In this document: positions 52,825 to 63,325 of the stretch, piece after piece
Layout of the letters: each line of letters starts with the position of its first letter
How positions within the stretch are numbered: the first letter of the stretch is position 1
DNA from: Thiohalomonas denitrificans
Lineage (GTDB): Bacteria > Pseudomonadota > Gammaproteobacteria > Thiohalomonadales > Thiohalomonadaceae
Assembly (NCBI GenBank): GCA_020725115.1
Contig: DYFR01000021.1
Coordinates: 1-64,000, forward strand
Length of the DNA: 64,000 bases
Direction: 5' to 3'
The notes under the pieces: generated by a model
Database searches by the model: none
What the model was told of the DNA's origin: nothing
What the model saw: only the letters and a program-made list of their open reading frames with translations
Program-made: the position numbers and the translations under genes

Positions 52825-53556
52825 TTATCTTCTATCAGTAACGAGCACCACAGGCGTGCCGATGGCGAGGCCCAGTTGCTGCGCTGCGCTGCCCTGGTTA
52901 ACGGCCAACTCGATCAGGCCATTGGCATTTTCGTACCAGAAGGCATCTCCTGCCGCCACCTCACCGAAGGTCACTGCACGACACAGGCGCCGCCCGGCAA
53001 CGTCGATGATGGCCGTAGGCGACACGCCCGCGGCACGCAGGCCGGTTATGGCATTGCCGAAGTGATCCACGTAGATCACCTCGCCCAAGTCGTCCGGCCA
53101 GTCGTTAACGGCACAAGCCACCTCGTGTCCGGGCGGTGTATCACTCCGCGCCAGACGCGCCGCCACCGGGGCAAACAGATCGCGGCCATGAAAACTGGTG
53201 GAAAGATGGGGAGGTTGCCAGGTAATTTCCCAGCAACGGCAGGCAGCAGCACGCCGCGCGACCAGGGTAAACAGTCCATTATCGGGGCCAACGAACCAGC
53301 GACCATCTGCCGCCATTGCAATCGGCTTGCGCTGAGCTGTGCCAACACCCGGATCGACGACCGCTAGAAACACACTGCCCGCAGGAAAGTCTGCTGCATA
53401 AGCCGCAAGCAGATAGGCGGCGGCACGCGGATTGTAGCGCGGCGCATCATTAAACAGTTCAACAACCGGCACACCGGGCGCCTCCCGATACAGCACTGCC
53501 TGCACCTGACCCACATACGGCCCTGTGGGGCCGAAATCGGTCATCAGAACCAGCAT
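52825..53556 (-). CDS. S-adenosyl-L-methionine hydroxide adenosyltransferase (DUF62)
   Basis: This 243-residue protein of the fluorinase/chlorinase-like DUF62 family hydrolyses SAM to adenosine and methionine. Motifs: LMTDFGPTGPYVGQVQAVL at the start, VDPGVGTAQRKPIA near residue 68, WFVGPDNGLFTLV near 87, and HGRDLFAPVAARLA near 123. The Asp-Arg-His triad reported for SAM hydroxide adenosyltransferases is consistent with these blocks. Its physiological role is unclear. The gene ends six bases from the convergent uvrA stop. Confidence 0.93.
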   Translation of the reverse strand: MLVLMTDFGPTGPYVGQVQAVLYREAPGVPVVELFNDAPRYNPRAAAYLLAAYAADFPAGSVFLAVVDPGVGTAQRKPIAMAADGRWFVGPDNGLFTLVARRAAACRCWEITWQPPHLSTSFHGRDLFAPVAARLARSDTPPGHEVACAVNDWPDDLGEVIYVDHFGNAITGLRAAGVSPTAIIDVAGRRLCRAVTFGEVAAGDAFWYENANGLIELAVNQGSAAQQLGLAIGTPVVLVTDRR

Positions 53557-53591
53557 TGCATCCCTCCCACAGAAGCAGCAATTCCAGAAAC

Positions 53592-53617
53592 AAAAAAGCC
53601 GGGCTAAGCCCGGCTTT
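53592..53617 (-). terminator. Terminator of the ribosomal block after rplQ
   Basis: On the minus strand the stem AAGCCGGGC/GCCCGGCTT around TTA is followed by a T-run. It lies about 24 bases beyond the rplQ stop. Confidence 0.93.
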
Positions 53618-53640
53618 CTGTCAGCGCAACAACTGCGCGC

Positions 53641-54036
53641 TTATTCCTCGGCAGTATCGACCACTTCACCCGCCATTTCCGGGCGATCGACCAGCTCCAC
53701 GATAGCCATCGGTGCGGCATCACCAGCACGGTAACCGCACTTGAGGATGCGCAGATAGCCACCCGGGCGAGCCTGATAACGCGGACCAAGCTCGTTGAAC
53801 AGCTTGGTTACCACATCACGGTCACGCAGACGGGCGAAGGCCAAACGACGCTTGGCCACGGAGTCTTCCTTGGCCATGGTGATCAGGGGCTCAGCCACGC
53901 GACGCAACTCTTTCGCCTTGGGTAGAGTGGTCTTGATGATCTCGTGCTGCAGCAGCGAGGCGGCCATGTTTTTCAGCATCGCCTTGCGGTGGCTGCTGTT
54001 GCGGCTCAGTTGCCGTCCTATGTTACGGTGACGCAT
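53641..54036 (-). CDS. rplQ: 50S ribosomal protein L17
   Basis: L17 (131 residues) sits near the tunnel exit of the 50S subunit. [20 protein letters not shown] and [21 protein letters not shown] are diagnostic. The C-terminal tail ends with an acidic stretch. It is the last gene of the alpha operon, 53 bases after rpoA, and is followed by a terminator. Confidence 0.98.
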   Translation of the reverse strand: MRHRNIGRQLSRNSSHRKAMLKNMAASLLQHEIIKTTLPKAKELRRVAEPLITMAKEDSVAKRRLAFARLRDRDVVTKLFNELGPRYQARPGGYLRILKCGYRAGDAAPMAIVELVDRPEMAGEVVDTAEE

Positions 54037-54089
54037 GGGCGTATCCTTAAAATCAGAAACTTACGTTGCTTGAGGGCACCCGGTCGGCG

Positions 54090-55097
54090 TTATGCGCCGA
54101 CCTTGTCTTCATCCTTGCTCTTCAGGCTAGCCGGCGGCCAGTTCTCCAGGCGCATGCCCAGCGACAGACCACGGGATGCCAGAACGTCCTTGATCTCGGT
54201 CAGTGACTTCTTGCCGAGGTTAGGCGTCTTGAGCAGTTCAACCTCGGTGCGCTGAATCAGATCACCGATGTAGTAAATATTCTCCGCCTTGAGGCAGTTG
54301 GCCGAGCGCACGGTCAATTCCAGGTCATCCACCGGACGCAGCAGAATCGGGTCTATGGCAGGCTCGGACAGCTCCTGATGCGACTCCTTCTTGCCCTGCA
54401 GATCGACAAAGGCCGACAGCTGCTCCTGCAAGATGGTGGCGGCGCGACGGATAGCCTCATCCGGCTCGATGGTACCGTTGGTCTCCAGCTCAATAATGAG
54501 CTTGTCCAGATTGGTACGCTGCTCGACACGGGCGCTATCAACCGTATAGGCCACGCGGCTCACTGGACTGAATGATGCATCTAGCTGCAGACGTCCAATG
54601 GGACGGCTTTCATCTTCACTGTTGAAGCGCTGATTGGCCGGCTGATAACCACGGCCGGTTGCCAGCTTCAGTGTCATGTTCAGCTCACCTGACTTGGTGA
54701 GGTGGGCAATGACATGCTCAGGATTCAGCACTTCGACGCTGTGATCCAGAACGATATCACCTGCCGTAACCGGACCCGGCCCCTTCTTGCTCAGCTTCAG
54801 AGTCGCTTCGTCACGACCGGCCATGCGCAATGACACGCCCTTGAGGTTGAGCAGGATTTCGATGACATCTTCCTGCACGCCTTCAATGGTGGTGTACTCA
54901 TGCAGCACACCATCGATTTCAACCTCAACAATGGCACTGCCGACCATGGACGACAGCAAAATTCGACGCAACGCATTGCCTAAAGTATGACCGAAACCAC
55001 GTTCAAGCGGCTCCAGCGTAACCTTGGCACAAGTGTCGCTGATCTTTTCCACGCCAACCAGACGCGGCTTGAGTAATTCTCCAACTGAGCCCTGCAT
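54090..55097 (-). CDS. rpoA: RNA polymerase alpha subunit
   Basis: RpoA (335 residues) starts RNA polymerase assembly with its N-terminal domain (1-235; [20 protein letters not shown]) and contacts activators and UP elements with its C-terminal domain (about 250-320; [27 protein letters not shown]). The length is nearly that of E. coli (329). Arg and Asn residues that bind DNA in the C-terminal domain are present. It lies in the usual place between rpsD and rplQ. Confidence 0.98.
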   Translation of the reverse strand: MQGSVGELLKPRLVGVEKISDTCAKVTLEPLERGFGHTLGNALRRILLSSMVGSAIVEVEIDGVLHEYTTIEGVQEDVIEILLNLKGVSLRMAGRDEATLKLSKKGPGPVTAGDIVLDHSVEVLNPEHVIAHLTKSGELNMTLKLATGRGYQPANQRFNSEDESRPIGRLQLDASFSPVSRVAYTVDSARVEQRTNLDKLIIELETNGTIEPDEAIRRAATILQEQLSAFVDLQGKKESHQELSEPAIDPILLRPVDDLELTVRSANCLKAENIYYIGDLIQRTEVELLKTPNLGKKSLTEIKDVLASRGLSLGMRLENWPPASLKSKDEDKVGA

Positions 55098-55174
55098 GTA
55101 CAGTCCTCTCTCGTATCTGCTGGACCGAATTCCGAACGGTGGCTGCGCCAGTTATTGACGCAAGTCTCGGCTCC

Positions 55175-55801
55175 TTATTTGGAGTAGAGTTCGACCACCA
55201 ACTGCTCCTGAATTTCGGGGGGCAACTCGCTGCGTTCCGGCTTGGCCTTGTAGACGCCCTGCAGCTTGCTTGCGTCAACCTCGATCCACTCCGGGAAGCC
55301 ACGCTGCTGAGCCATTTCAAGCGCCGACTTGATACGCAGCTGCTCCTTGGCGCGTGCGGCGATAGCAATCACATCACCGGGCTTGACCACATAGCCCGGA
55401 ATGTTCACCTTGCTGCCGTTCACGGTGACACCGTTGTGGCGCACAAGCTGGCGCGCCTCGGTGCGTGAAACACCAAATCCCATGCGGAACACGACGTTAT
55501 CCAGACGTGACTCCAGCAGCTGAAGCAGATTCTCACCAGTGCTGCCCTTGATGCGATCAGCTTCAGCGTAATAACTGCGGAACTGACGCTCCAGCACACC
55601 ATAAATACGGCGCATCTTCTGCTTCTCACGCAGCTGACGCGCGTAATCGGACAGGCGGGAACGACGCTGACCATGCTGTCCAGGCGGGAACGGGCGATTT
55701 TCGATAGCGCACTTGCTGCCGAAACACTTTTCGCCTTTAAGGAACAGTTTCACGCCTTCACGGCGGCACTGGCGACACTTGGAACCGATATACCTAGCCA
55801 A
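55175..55801 (-). CDS. rpsD: 30S ribosomal protein S4
   Basis: S4 (208 residues) starts 30S assembly and in E. coli represses the alpha operon. The start is a TTG at 55801 with AGGAG about eight bases upstream, giving the family N-terminus [16 protein letters not shown]; a longer frame overlaps rpsK and is not expected. Cysteines 9, 12, 26 and 31 form the zinc-binding site seen in many bacterial S4 proteins, which E. coli S4 lacks in part. The S4 RNA-binding domain contains [20 protein letters not shown]. Confidence 0.96.
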   Translation of the reverse strand: MARYIGSKCRQCRREGVKLFLKGEKCFGSKCAIENRPFPPGQHGQRRSRLSDYARQLREKQKMRRIYGVLERQFRSYYAEADRIKGSTGENLLQLLESRLDNVVFRMGFGVSRTEARQLVRHNGVTVNGSKVNIPGYVVKPGDVIAIAARAKEQLRIKSALEMAQQRGFPEWIEVDASKLQGVYKAKPERSELPPEIQEQLVVELYSK

Positions 55802-55815
55802 TTTTGCTCTCCTGC

Positions 55816-56211
55816 TTACACGCGACGCTTTTTGGGCGGACGGCAACCGTTATGCGGAATCGGCGTCACGTCGGAAATGCTCATAATCTTGAATCCCTTG
55901 GCGTTCAAGGCACGCACGGCGGATTCGCGACCCGGGCCGGGGCCCTGCACACGCACTTCAAGATTTTTCATACCGAACTCAAGCGCCTTGGTGCCGCAGG
56001 TCTCGGCAGCAACCTGGGCCGCAAACGGTGTGCTCTTGCGCGAACCACGGAAGCCGGAGCCGCCGGAAGTCGCCCAGCACAGAGTGTTGCCCTGGCGGTC
56101 GGTAATGGTAACGATGGTATTGTTGAAGGACGCGTGAACGTGCGCGATGCCGTCTGCCACGTTCTTCTTGACCTTCTTGCGAGTGCGTGAAGCCGCTGCT
56201 GCTTTTGCCAT
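55816..56211 (-). CDS. rpsK: 30S ribosomal protein S11
   Basis: S11 (131 residues) lines the mRNA path of the 30S platform. [32 protein letters not shown] and [17 protein letters not shown]-type C-terminal end match. Spacing to rpsM is 58 bases and to rpsD 14 bases. The start ATG at 56211 is unambiguous. Confidence 0.98.
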   Translation of the reverse strand: MAKAAAASRTRKKVKKNVADGIAHVHASFNNTIVTITDRQGNTLCWATSGGSGFRGSRKSTPFAAQVAAETCGTKALEFGMKNLEVRVQGPGPGRESAVRALNAKGFKIMSISDVTPIPHNGCRPPKKRRV

Positions 56212-56269
56212 GTGTAAGTCCTAGTTAACAGCCGTGTCCGACACCCAGCGGGGCGGACTATTGTGCCGA

Positions 56270-56626
56270 TTACTTCTTGATAGCGCGACGCGGACCCTTG
56301 CGGGTACGCGCATTGGTGCGGGTGCGCTGGCCGCGCACCGGCAAACCGCGACGATGGCGCAAGCCGCGATAGCAGCCCAGATCCATCAGACGCTTGATAT
56401 TCATGGAAATTTCACGACGCAGATCGCCTTCCACAGTGAACCTGGCCACCTCAGCGCGCAAACCCTCTACCTCTGCCTCGCTCAGATCCTTGACCTTGGT
56501 CTCGGGACGAACGCCGGCGGCGGAGCAAATCTTCTGGGCGCGGGTGCGACCGATACCGTAAATTGCGGTCAGCGCAATGACGGCATGCTTCTGCACCGGA
56601 ATGTTAATGCCTGCAATACGGGCCAT
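56270..56626 (-). CDS. rpsM: 30S ribosomal protein S13
   Basis: S13 (118 residues) contacts the P-site tRNA with its C-terminal tail. [20 protein letters not shown] and [20 protein letters not shown] are diagnostic. The ATG at 56626 fits the family; a frame extension of five codons upstream does not. It is the first gene of the alpha operon here, and a promoter candidate lies about 60 bases upstream. Confidence 0.98.
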   Translation of the reverse strand: MARIAGINIPVQKHAVIALTAIYGIGRTRAQKICSAAGVRPETKVKDLSEAEVEGLRAEVARFTVEGDLRREISMNIKRLMDLGCYRGLRHRRGLPVRGQRTRTNARTRKGPRRAIKK

Positions 56627-56683
56627 CGAGCCTATCCTCAACTATCAAACGAACGCCACCACACCAAGGCGGTGAAACGCGCA

Positions 56684-56712
56684 ATGTTACTGTTCAAACC
56701 TTACGTGGTCAA
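56684..56712 (-). promoter_or_regulatory. Candidate alpha-operon promoter between rpmJ and rpsM
   Basis: On the minus strand TTGACC (56707-56712) and TAACAT (56684-56689) have a 17-base spacer. It sits in the 118-base gap before rpsM. The leader downstream of it could carry the S4-binding repressor structure known from E. coli, but such a fold was not shown here. Confidence 0.7.
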
Positions 56713-56744
56713 GCGCCTAGCCGCAGATAGAACGCTTAATTACC

Positions 56745-56861
56745 TTATCCCTGACGCTGCTTGTGCCGTGCGTCAGAAGAGCAGATCACCCGAACCACAC
56801 CCTTGCGTCGGACAATCTTGCAATTACGGCAAACCTTTTTGACAGATGCCTGAACCTTCAT
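56745..56861 (-). CDS. rpmJ: 50S ribosomal protein L36
   Basis: This small gene encodes 38 residues beginning [17 protein letters not shown] and ending ARHKQRQG. Cys11, Cys14, Cys27 and His33 form the zinc ribbon of the C+ type L36. It lies 32 bases downstream of secY, the standard position at the end of the spc operon. Confidence 0.96.
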   Translation of the reverse strand: MKVQASVKKVCRNCKIVRRKGVVRVICSSDARHKQRQG

Positions 56862-56893
56862 CGTCGTTCTCCCAGATAAAAATGCCAACGGGC

Positions 56894-58246
56894 CTAACGG
56901 GGGAAACCCGCGCCGCCATGCCCCTTAAGATTTGCTTTCCTCATCAAACCCTCGTACTGATGAGACATCAGATGCGCCTGAACCTGCGCCATGAAGTCCA
57001 TGGTCACCACTACGATAATCAGCAGCGAGGTACCGCCGAAGTAAAACGGAACATTCCAGTACAGAATCAGGAATTCGGGCAACAAACACACGAGAGTGAT
57101 GTAAATGGCACCAGCCAGTGTCAACCTGCTCAAAATTCCGTCAATGTAGCGTGCCGTTTGTTCTCCCGGACGAATCCCCGGGACAAAGGCCCCTGACTTC
57201 TTCAGATTATCCGCCGTATCCTTGGGGTCAAACATCAGGGCGGTATAGAAGAAGCAAAAAAACATGATCGCAGCTGCATACAACCCCACATACAGCGGCT
57301 GCCCCGGGGACAGGGTCGAAGCAAGATCCGACATCCAGCTCATTCCCTCGGCGCTACCGAACATCCCGCCCAGCGTGGCTGGGAACAAAATGATGCTGGA
57401 GGCAAAAATCGGAGGGATTACCCCGGCCATATTCAGCTTCAACGGCAGATGACTGGTCTGCCCTGCATACATTTTGCGACCCATCTGCCGCTTGGCATAA
57501 TTAACCGTTATACGACGCTGTCCACGCTCCACGAATACCACGAAGGCAGTTACCGCAAGCGCCCCTGCAAACAGCAGCAGGATCAGAATGGCATTCAGCT
57601 CACCGGTGCGGGCCAACTCCAGTGTTCCGCCGATGGCAGACGGCAGGCCAGCGACAATACCGGCGAAAATAATCATCGAAATACCATTACCGATACCACG
57701 CTCGGTAACCTGCTCGCCCAGCCACATCAGGAACATCGTGCCCGTAACCAGGGTTACCACTGTGACCAGGCGGAAAGCGAGGCCCGGATCGATAACCAAG
57801 GGCAAATTACCCGCCTTCTGGCTCTCCAGCATGATTGCTACACCAATGCCCTGAAAGGTTGCCAGTGCCAGTGTGCCGATACGGGTGTACTGCGTAATCT
57901 TGCGACGTCCAGCGGCACCTTCCTTGTTCAGCTGCTCCAGGTAAGGCGACACCTTGGTCAATAGCTGCATGATGATCGATGCCGAGATATACGGCATGAT
58001 ACCCAGTGCAAAAACACTCAAGCGTTCCAGCGCGCCACCTGAGAACATATTGAACATGTCCAGGATTGAACCGCGTTGCTGCTCGAATAGCTGAGCCAGG
58101 GCGATCTGATCGATGCCAGGCACCGGAATATGCGCACCGATACGGAAAACCAACAACGCCCCCAGCAAAAACAGGAGGCGTTGTTTGAGTTCAGTCAGTT
58201 TCCCTCCAGCGAGGGAACTGGCCAGTGCGGCACGGCTGGCGCCCAC
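56894..58246 (-). CDS. secY: Protein translocase subunit SecY
   Basis: SecY (450 residues) is the channel of the Sec translocon in the inner membrane, with ten membrane segments. Motifs: [20 protein letters not shown] at the start, [15 protein letters not shown] in helix 2, and [20 protein letters not shown] near residue 340. The start codon is GTG (58244-58246), sharing one base with the rplO stop, which implies coupled translation. Confidence 0.97.
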   Translation of the reverse strand: MGASRAALASSLAGGKLTELKQRLLFLLGALLVFRIGAHIPVPGIDQIALAQLFEQQRGSILDMFNMFSGGALERLSVFALGIMPYISASIIMQLLTKVSPYLEQLNKEGAAGRRKITQYTRIGTLALATFQGIGVAIMLESQKAGNLPLVIDPGLAFRLVTVVTLVTGTMFLMWLGEQVTERGIGNGISMIIFAGIVAGLPSAIGGTLELARTGELNAILILLLFAGALAVTAFVVFVERGQRRITVNYAKRQMGRKMYAGQTSHLPLKLNMAGVIPPIFASSIILFPATLGGMFGSAEGMSWMSDLASTLSPGQPLYVGLYAAAIMFFCFFYTALMFDPKDTADNLKKSGAFVPGIRPGEQTARYIDGILSRLTLAGAIYITLVCLLPEFLILYWNVPFYFGGTSLLIIVVVTMDFMAQVQAHLMSHQYEGLMRKANLKGHGGAGFPR

Positions 58247-58680
58247 TATTCTTCGACCTTGCCGCCGGCGGCCTCTATGGCTGCACGCGCGCCCTTGGTC
58301 ACAGCGATACCCTTCACGGTAACAGCCTTGTCAACCTTACCGGAGGAGATCACCTTGACTCGCTTAATTTCCTGACCGATGACGTTGGCTGCCTTCAGTG
58401 CCAGCATATCCACAACGTCACCTTCGACCTTGAGCAGCTCGTGCAGACGCACTTCGGCGGTGTCGGCCGCCTTGAGCGAACGGAATCCCATCTTGGGCAA
58501 GCGACGCTGCAAAGGCATCTGACCGCCTTCGAAACCGACCTTGTGGAAGCCGCCGGCACGGGCCTTCTGACCTTTGTGACCACGACCGGAGGTCTTGCCG
58601 AGTCCCGATCCGATACCACGACCAAGGCGTTTGCCAGCCTTCTTCGACCCTTCACCGGGTTTTAGCATATTCAGGCGCAT
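58246..58680 (-). CDS. rplO: 50S ribosomal protein L15
   Basis: L15 (144 residues) is a late 50S assembly protein. [20 protein letters not shown] and [20 protein letters not shown] are diagnostic Gly/Lys-rich stretches. Its stop overlaps the secY GTG start. It is two bases from rpmD. Confidence 0.98.
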   Translation of the reverse strand: MRLNMLKPGEGSKKAGKRLGRGIGSGLGKTSGRGHKGQKARAGGFHKVGFEGGQMPLQRRLPKMGFRSLKAADTAEVRLHELLKVEGDVVDMLALKAANVIGQEIKRVKVISSGKVDKAVTVKGIAVTKGARAAIEAAGGKVEE

Positions 58681-58682
58681 GT

Positions 58683-58871
58683 TCAGGCTCCTTCAACCTT
58701 CAACAGGTAAGACACCTTGTTGATCATGCCGCGGGTACACGGGGTATCTTCAACCTCCACCGTCTGGTGCATGCGACGCAGTCCAAGACCTGATACACAG
58801 GCCTTGTGGGCGGCGAGACGACCGTGGATGCTGCGAACCAGCGTAATCTTCAGCGTATTATTCTGTGCCAT
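58683..58871 (-). CDS. rpmD: 50S ribosomal protein L30
   Basis: L30 (62 residues) has the family core [20 protein letters not shown] and [16 protein letters not shown]. The length is normal for bacteria. It lies between rpsE and rplO with gaps of three and two bases. Confidence 0.97.
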   Translation of the reverse strand: MAQNNTLKITLVRSIHGRLAAHKACVSGLGLRRMHQTVEVEDTPCTRGMINKVSYLLKVEGA

Positions 58872-58874
58872 GGT

Positions 58875-59381
58875 TTATTCCAGAATTTCTTTCACAGACT
58901 TGCCGCGCTTGGCAGCGGCCTGCTCGGGAGAAATCATGTCAATCAGGCCGTTCATGGTTGCGCGCACCACGTTGTTCGGGTTGCTCGAACCGATGCACTT
59001 GGCCAGGACGTTACGTACGCCCGCCATCTCCAGCACGGCGCGCATGGCACCACCGGCGATAATGCCAGTACCCTCGGAGGCCGGCTGCATGAACACTTTG
59101 GCAGCGCCATGTCGCGCTGTTACCGGATGCTGCAAGGTACCATCGGCAACAGTGACCTGGGTCATGTTCTTGCGCGCCTTCTCCATCGCCTTCGCGATGG
59201 CCGCAGGCACTTCACGCGCCTTGCCGGTACCGATACCGACCTTGCCCTGACCATCACCAACCACGGTAAGCGCGCTAAACGCAAACTGGCGACCGCCCTT
59301 GACCGTCTTGGACACGCGATTGACCGTGATGAGCTTCTCGTTCAGGCCATCACTGCTCGGAGTTACGTCAAATCCCGCCAT
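58875..59381 (-). CDS. rpsE: 30S ribosomal protein S5
   Basis: S5 (168 residues) affects translational accuracy. [40 protein letters not shown] and [16 protein letters not shown] match the family in both its N- and C-terminal domains. It sits between rplR and rpmD. Confidence 0.98.
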   Translation of the reverse strand: MAGFDVTPSSDGLNEKLITVNRVSKTVKGGRQFAFSALTVVGDGQGKVGIGTGKAREVPAAIAKAMEKARKNMTQVTVADGTLQHPVTARHGAAKVFMQPASEGTGIIAGGAMRAVLEMAGVRNVLAKCIGSSNPNNVVRATMNGLIDMISPEQAAAKRGKSVKEILE

Positions 59382-59391
59382 AATCTAACCC

Positions 59392-59748
59392 TTAGAATTC
59401 CAGACCGTTTTCACGAGCGGCATCCGCCAACGCCTTGACTCGACCATGATATTTGAAGCCGGCGCGGTCGAAAGCCACCCGCGTGATACCAGCAGCCTTG
59501 GCCTTTTCCGCCACGGCCTTGCCCACGGCAACAGCCGCTTCGATATTGCCGGTGGACTTCAGTCCACCTTTGATCTCTGCCTGCAGCGTAGAGGCAGAGG
59601 CAACGACTTCGGAACCATTGGGCGCGATAACCTGCGCATAGATATGGCTCGGAGTACGGTGAATACACAGGCGATAGGTACCCAGTTCCCGAATCTTGGA
59701 ACGGGCACGCAGAGCGCGGCGCAAACGGGCAGTTTTCTTTTCGTTCAT
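59392..59748 (-). CDS. rplR: 50S ribosomal protein L18
   Basis: L18 (118 residues) binds 5S r[23 protein letters not shown] near the start and [20 protein letters not shown] near the end are diagnostic. Spacing to rplF and rpsE is about ten bases. Confidence 0.98.
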   Translation of the reverse strand: MNEKKTARLRRALRARSKIRELGTYRLCIHRTPSHIYAQVIAPNGSEVVASASTLQAEIKGGLKSTGNIEAAVAVGKAVAEKAKAAGITRVAFDRAGFKYHGRVKALADAARENGLEF

Positions 59749-59759
59749 ATCGTAAGACC

Positions 59760-60290
59760 CTACTTCTTCTTGGCCTCTTTGCGGATGATTTTCTCACCCG
59801 CGTACTTGATACCCTTGCCCTTGTACGGCTCGGGGGGACGATAGGCGCGAATCTCCGCGGCCACCTGCCCTACCTTTTGCTTGTCGACACCCTTGATCAG
59901 GATTTCGGTCTGACTCGGTGTCTCGATGGTAATGCCCTCCGGAGCGTCGTACTTCACCGGGTGGGAAAAACCAAGAGTAAGATTCAGCGTCTTGCCCTGA
60001 GCCTGGGCACGATAACCGACGCCCACCAGTTCAAGCTTGCGTTCAAAACCACTGGTCAGGCCGCGAAAGATATTACCTACCAAGGCGCGCGTGGTACCTA
60101 CCATCGCCACATTGGAGGGTGTCTGCAGCTGGGGAGAGAAGCGCAGTTCATTACCTTCCTGCTTGATCAGAACATCGCCACGAACCACATGGGTAACTGC
60201 ACCCTTGGCCCCCTTGATGTTGATTGCCTGCCCGTCGACACTAACCTGTACGCCGGAGGGGATCACAACGGGATTGAGAATTCTTGCCAT
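59760..60290 (-). CDS. rplF: 50S ribosomal protein L6
   Basis: L6 (176 residues) binds near the sarcin-ricin loop with two similar domains. [20 protein letters not shown] and the C-terminal [18 protein letters not shown] are diagnostic. It follows rpsH by 12 bases. Confidence 0.98.
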   Translation of the reverse strand: MARILNPVVIPSGVQVSVDGQAINIKGAKGAVTHVVRGDVLIKQEGNELRFSPQLQTPSNVAMVGTTRALVGNIFRGLTSGFERKLELVGVGYRAQAQGKTLNLTLGFSHPVKYDAPEGITIETPSQTEILIKGVDKQKVGQVAAEIRAYRPPEPYKGKGIKYAGEKIIRKEAKKK

Positions 60291-60302
60291 GTCACGCCAC
60301 CT

Positions 60303-60698
60303 TTAAGAGACAAAGCACAGGACTTCACCACCGTGCCCAGCCTTGCGGGCAGCACGGTCGGTCATCAAGCCGGCGGAAGTGGAAACAATGGCGATACCCA
60401 GACCGCCCTGAACTTTCGGCAGCTCACCCTTGGTCTTGTACTGCCGCAGACCAGGACGACTGACACGACGCAGACTCTCGATTACCGGCTTGCCCTGGTA
60501 ATACTTCAGGGTAACCTTCAATACCGGCTTACCGCCAGCAGCATCTACCGAAAAATCGGAAACATAGCCCTCATCCTTGAGCAGCTGGGCAATATTTACC
60601 TTCAGTTTGGAAGAAGGCATCGTAACCTCAGGCTTGTTCGCACCCAGCGCATTGCGGATGCGGGTCAGCATGTCGGCTATCGGATCAGTCATACTCAT
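60303..60698 (-). CDS. rpsH: 30S ribosomal protein S8
   Basis: S8 (131 residues) binds the central domain of 16S rRNA and in E. coli represses the spc operon. [20 protein letters not shown] and [20 protein letters not shown] are diagnostic. The start equals that of the E. coli protein, including the MSM N-terminus. Confidence 0.98.
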   Translation of the reverse strand: MSMTDPIADMLTRIRNALGANKPEVTMPSSKLKVNIAQLLKDEGYVSDFSVDAAGGKPVLKVTLKYYQGKPVIESLRRVSRPGLRQYKTKGELPKVQGGLGIAIVSTSAGLMTDRAARKAGHGGEVLCFVS

Positions 60699-60726
60699 TG
60701 TATCGATATCCCCTGTTTAAAGTTTC

Positions 60727-61032
60727 TTACCAGCTGGCCTTGCGCAGGCCAGGAACGTCACCACGCATAGTAGCTTCACGCAGCTTGTTACGGCCAAGGC
60801 CGAACTTGCGATAGAATCCATGCGGACGACCGGTCAGGCTGCAGCGGTTGTGCTGACGCACCGGACTGGAATCACGCGGCATCTTCTGCAACTGCAGCTG
60901 AAGAACATCGCGATCCTCCTGGCTCGTTCCCGGATTCTGCAGTTTCGCTTTGATGTCGGCACGCTTGGCTGCGTACTTTTCCACCAGCTTTGCGCGCTTC
61001 AACTCGCGCATTTTCATGGATGTCTTCGCCAT
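60727..61032 (-). CDS. rpsN: 30S ribosomal protein S14 (non-zinc type)
   Basis: S14 (101 residues) is the long form without CxxC zinc pairs. [20 protein letters not shown] and [20 protein letters not shown] match. It follows rplE by 11 bases and precedes rpsH. Confidence 0.98.
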   Translation of the reverse strand: MAKTSMKMRELKRAKLVEKYAAKRADIKAKLQNPGTSQEDRDVLQLQLQKMPRDSSPVRQHNRCSLTGRPHGFYRKFGLGRNKLREATMRGDVPGLRKASW

Positions 61033-61043
61033 GGCTTAAGTCC

Positions 61044-61583
61044 TCAAGACTTGAACGGGAAGTTGAAGGCGCGCAGAAGAGCGCGGCCATCATCATCATT
61101 CGTTGCACTGGTGGTGATGGTGATATCCATGCCACGCAGCGTATCAATCTTGTCGTAATCGATTTCCGGGAAAATGATCTGTTCCTTGACGCCCATGCTG
61201 TAGTTGCCTTGTCCATCGAAGGATTTGGCGCTCACACCACGGAAATCACGCACACGCGGAATAGCGATGCTGACCAGACGATCCAGGAATTCGTACATAC
61301 GGATTCCCCGCAGGGTGACCTTGCAGCCGATGGGCCAGCCCTCACGAATCTTGAACCCGGCAACGGACTTCCGGGCCTTGGTTGCCACCGGCTTTTGACC
61401 GGCAATCTTGGTCATGTCGGCCAGCGCATGCTCCAGCACCTTCTTGTCGCTGGCGGCCTCACCCACACCCATATTAAGAGTGATCTTGGTGATGCGCGGC
61501 ACCTGCATGATGTTGGCGTAACCGCGCTCTTTCATCAGCTGCGGAACCACCGTCTCATTATAATACTGCTTCAGTCTAGCCAT
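61044..61583 (-). CDS. rplE: 50S ribosomal protein L5
   Basis: L5 (179 residues) joins 5S rRNA to the central protuberance. [20 protein letters not shown] and [20 protein letters not shown] are diagnostic. Two ATG codons are in tandem; the second fits the family start. Confidence 0.98.
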   Translation of the reverse strand: MARLKQYYNETVVPQLMKERGYANIMQVPRITKITLNMGVGEAASDKKVLEHALADMTKIAGQKPVATKARKSVAGFKIREGWPIGCKVTLRGIRMYEFLDRLVSIAIPRVRDFRGVSAKSFDGQGNYSMGVKEQIIFPEIDYDKIDTLRGMDITITTSATNDDDGRALLRAFNFPFKS

Positions 61584-61598
61584 CATTGCCTACCCGAC

Positions 61599-61916
61599 TT
61601 ACGCGTCCACGACTTCGCCGTTGGACTTGAAGTAACGTACCTTGCGACCATCCTCAAGAACCTTGATGCCAACCCGGTCACCCTTGCCGACAGCACTGTT
61701 GAACAAGGCGACATTGGACACATGGAGAGAGGTTTCCTTCTCCACGATACCGCCAGGAGCACCCTTGAGAGGGTTGGGCTTCTGGTGCTTTTTCACCATG
61801 TTCACGCCTTCAACGAGCACGCGGTCGGTCGGCAGGACGCGTAGCACATTACCACGACGACCTTTGTCTCTGCCGGTGAGGACGATTACCTCGTCACCTT
61901 TCTTAATCTTGCGCAT
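61599..61916 (-). CDS. rplX: 50S ribosomal protein L24
   Basis: L24 (105 residues) initiates 50S assembly. [20 protein letters not shown] (KOW motif) and [18 protein letters not shown] are diagnostic. It lies between rplN and rplE. Confidence 0.98.
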   Translation of the reverse strand: MRKIKKGDEVIVLTGRDKGRRGNVLRVLPTDRVLVEGVNMVKKHQKPNPLKGAPGGIVEKETSLHVSNVALFNSAVGKGDRVGIKVLEDGRKVRYFKSNGEVVDA

Positions 61917-61932
61917 CTTTTTAGTCTCAGCC

Positions 61933-62301
61933 TTACAGCACCTCAGGTGCCAGCGACACGATCTTCATAAAACGCTCACCGCGCAACTCGCGGGTCACGG
62001 GCCCGAAGATACGGGTACCAATCGGCTCAAGCTTATTGTTGAGCAGCACAGCAGCATTGCCATCGAAGCGAATCAGGGAGCCGTCGGCGCGACGCACGCC
62101 CTTGGCGGTACGTACCACCACAGCATTGTACACCTCCCCCTTCTTGACTTTGCCACGGGGGATGGCTTCCTTGATGCTTACCTTAATAACATCGCCAATG
62201 TTGGCATAACGGCGGTGCGAACCGCCCAGTACCTTGATGCACTGGACGACACGGGCCCCGCTGTTGTCGGCCACATCCAGCTTTGTCTGCATCTGTATCA
62301 T
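61933..62301 (-). CDS. rplN: 50S ribosomal protein L14
   Basis: L14 (122 residues) lies at the subunit interface. [20 protein letters not shown] and [20 protein letters not shown] are diagnostic. It is the first gene of the spc operon, with a promoter candidate about 48 bases upstream. Confidence 0.98.
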   Translation of the reverse strand: MIQMQTKLDVADNSGARVVQCIKVLGGSHRRYANIGDVIKVSIKEAIPRGKVKKGEVYNAVVVRTAKGVRRADGSLIRFDGNAAVLLNNKLEPIGTRIFGPVTRELRGERFMKIVSLAPEVL

Positions 62302-62348
62302 GGTTGTGTCTCCACAGAATCACACTAGCCGGATTGTAAAGGGGCGGC

Positions 62349-62377
62349 ATACTAACACCAAACGACGCCAAGCCCAA
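62349..62377 (-). promoter_or_regulatory. Candidate spc-operon promoter upstream of rplN
   Basis: On the minus strand TTGGGC (62372-62377) and TAGTAT (62349-62354) have a 17-base spacer. The -35 box matches weakly. The position in the 139-base rpsQ-rplN gap is where E. coli has its spc promoter. Confidence 0.5.
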
Positions 62378-62440
62378 ACAGTTTTTCAACTGGGTCCTGG
62401 CGCCGGCCCGCTTCCGGCAGAATGACGGGTTGTCTATCGT

Positions 62441-62701
62441 TCAGCTGGCCTTCTCAACCACCTTGACCAGGCGCCAGGCCTTACTCTTGGAGAGCGGACG
62501 GCACTCCTCGATGGTCACCACATCCCCTTCCTTGCATTCATTCTGCTCGTCATGGGCATGCAGTTTGGTGGAACGCTTTACATATTTCCCGTAGAGCGGA
62601 TGCTTCACGCGCCGCTCAATCAGGACGGTAATGGTCTTGTCCATCTTGTCGCTGGTGACGCGGCCCGTTACGGTACGCGTCAGCTTGGTTTCTTCGCTCA
62701 T
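62441..62701 (-). CDS. rpsQ: 30S ribosomal protein S17
   Basis: S17 (86 residues) has an OB fold binding 16S r[23 protein letters not shown] and [20 protein letters not shown] are diagnostic. It overlaps the rpmC stop by four bases. Confidence 0.98.
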   Translation of the reverse strand: MSEETKLTRTVTGRVTSDKMDKTITVLIERRVKHPLYGKYVKRSTKLHAHDEQNECKEGDVVTIEECRPLSKSKAWRLVKVVEKAS

Positions 62702-62898
62702 TCTGCCTTACCTGCCTTCTGTTCCAGAATGGTCTTGATCCGGGCGATGTCACGGCGCACAGCCTTAACACGGTGTGGCTGAGACAGCTGACCGGTGCCC
62801 TTCTGCATACGCAGGTTGAACTGCTCGCGCAGCAGGCCGAGCAACTCCTGGTTCAGTTCCTCGACGCCCTTCTGCCTGATTTCATTAGCTTTCATCAC
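62698..62898 (-). CDS. rpmC: 50S ribosomal protein L29
   Basis: L29 (66 residues) is a two-helix protein near the tunnel exit and a contact for trigger factor. [20 protein letters not shown] and the C-terminal [16 protein letters not shown] match. It overlaps rplP and rpsQ by four bases each. Confidence 0.97.
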   Translation of the reverse strand: MMKANEIRQKGVEELNQELLGLLREQFNLRMQKGTGQLSQPHRVKAVRRDIARIKTILEQKAGKAE

Positions 62899-63308
62899 AG
62901 CACCGTACGGGTTACAAATGCGGTCTTCAGAGGCAGTTTGGCAGCCGCAAGGCGGAATGCCTCACGTGCGATATCCTCACCGACCCCCTCCATTTCATAC
63001 AGCATCTTGCCGGGCTGGATCTGGGCCACCCAGTACTCCACGTTACCCTTGCCATTACCCATACGTACTTCCAGGGGCTTCTGGGTAATCGGTTTGTCCG
63101 GGAACACACGGATCCATATCTTGCCGCCACGTTTGACATGGCGGGTCATGGCACGACGTGCGGCCTCGATCTGACGGGCAGTGAGACGGCCGCGCTCGAC
63201 ACTCTTGAGGCCGAACTCGCCGAAGCTCACCTTATTGCCGCTGTTAGCCAGACCACGGTTGCGGCCCTTGTGCTGCTTGCGGAATTTTGTGCGTTTGGGC
63301 TGAAGCAT
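62895..63308 (-). CDS. rplP: 50S ribosomal protein L16
   Basis: L16 (137 residues) helps position the A-site t[43 protein letters not shown] and [20 protein letters not shown] are diagnostic. It lies 17 bases after rpsC. Confidence 0.98.
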   Translation of the reverse strand: MLQPKRTKFRKQHKGRNRGLANSGNKVSFGEFGLKSVERGRLTARQIEAARRAMTRHVKRGGKIWIRVFPDKPITQKPLEVRMGNGKGNVEYWVAQIQPGKMLYEMEGVGEDIAREAFRLAAAKLPLKTAFVTRTVL

Positions 63309-63325
63309 CTTCCCTACTCCTCAAA

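Noticed and set aside
56627-56744. S4-binding pseudoknot leader of the alpha operon
   Set aside because: The position fits, but no convincing nested pairing could be drawn by eye, so it is mentioned only with the promoter.
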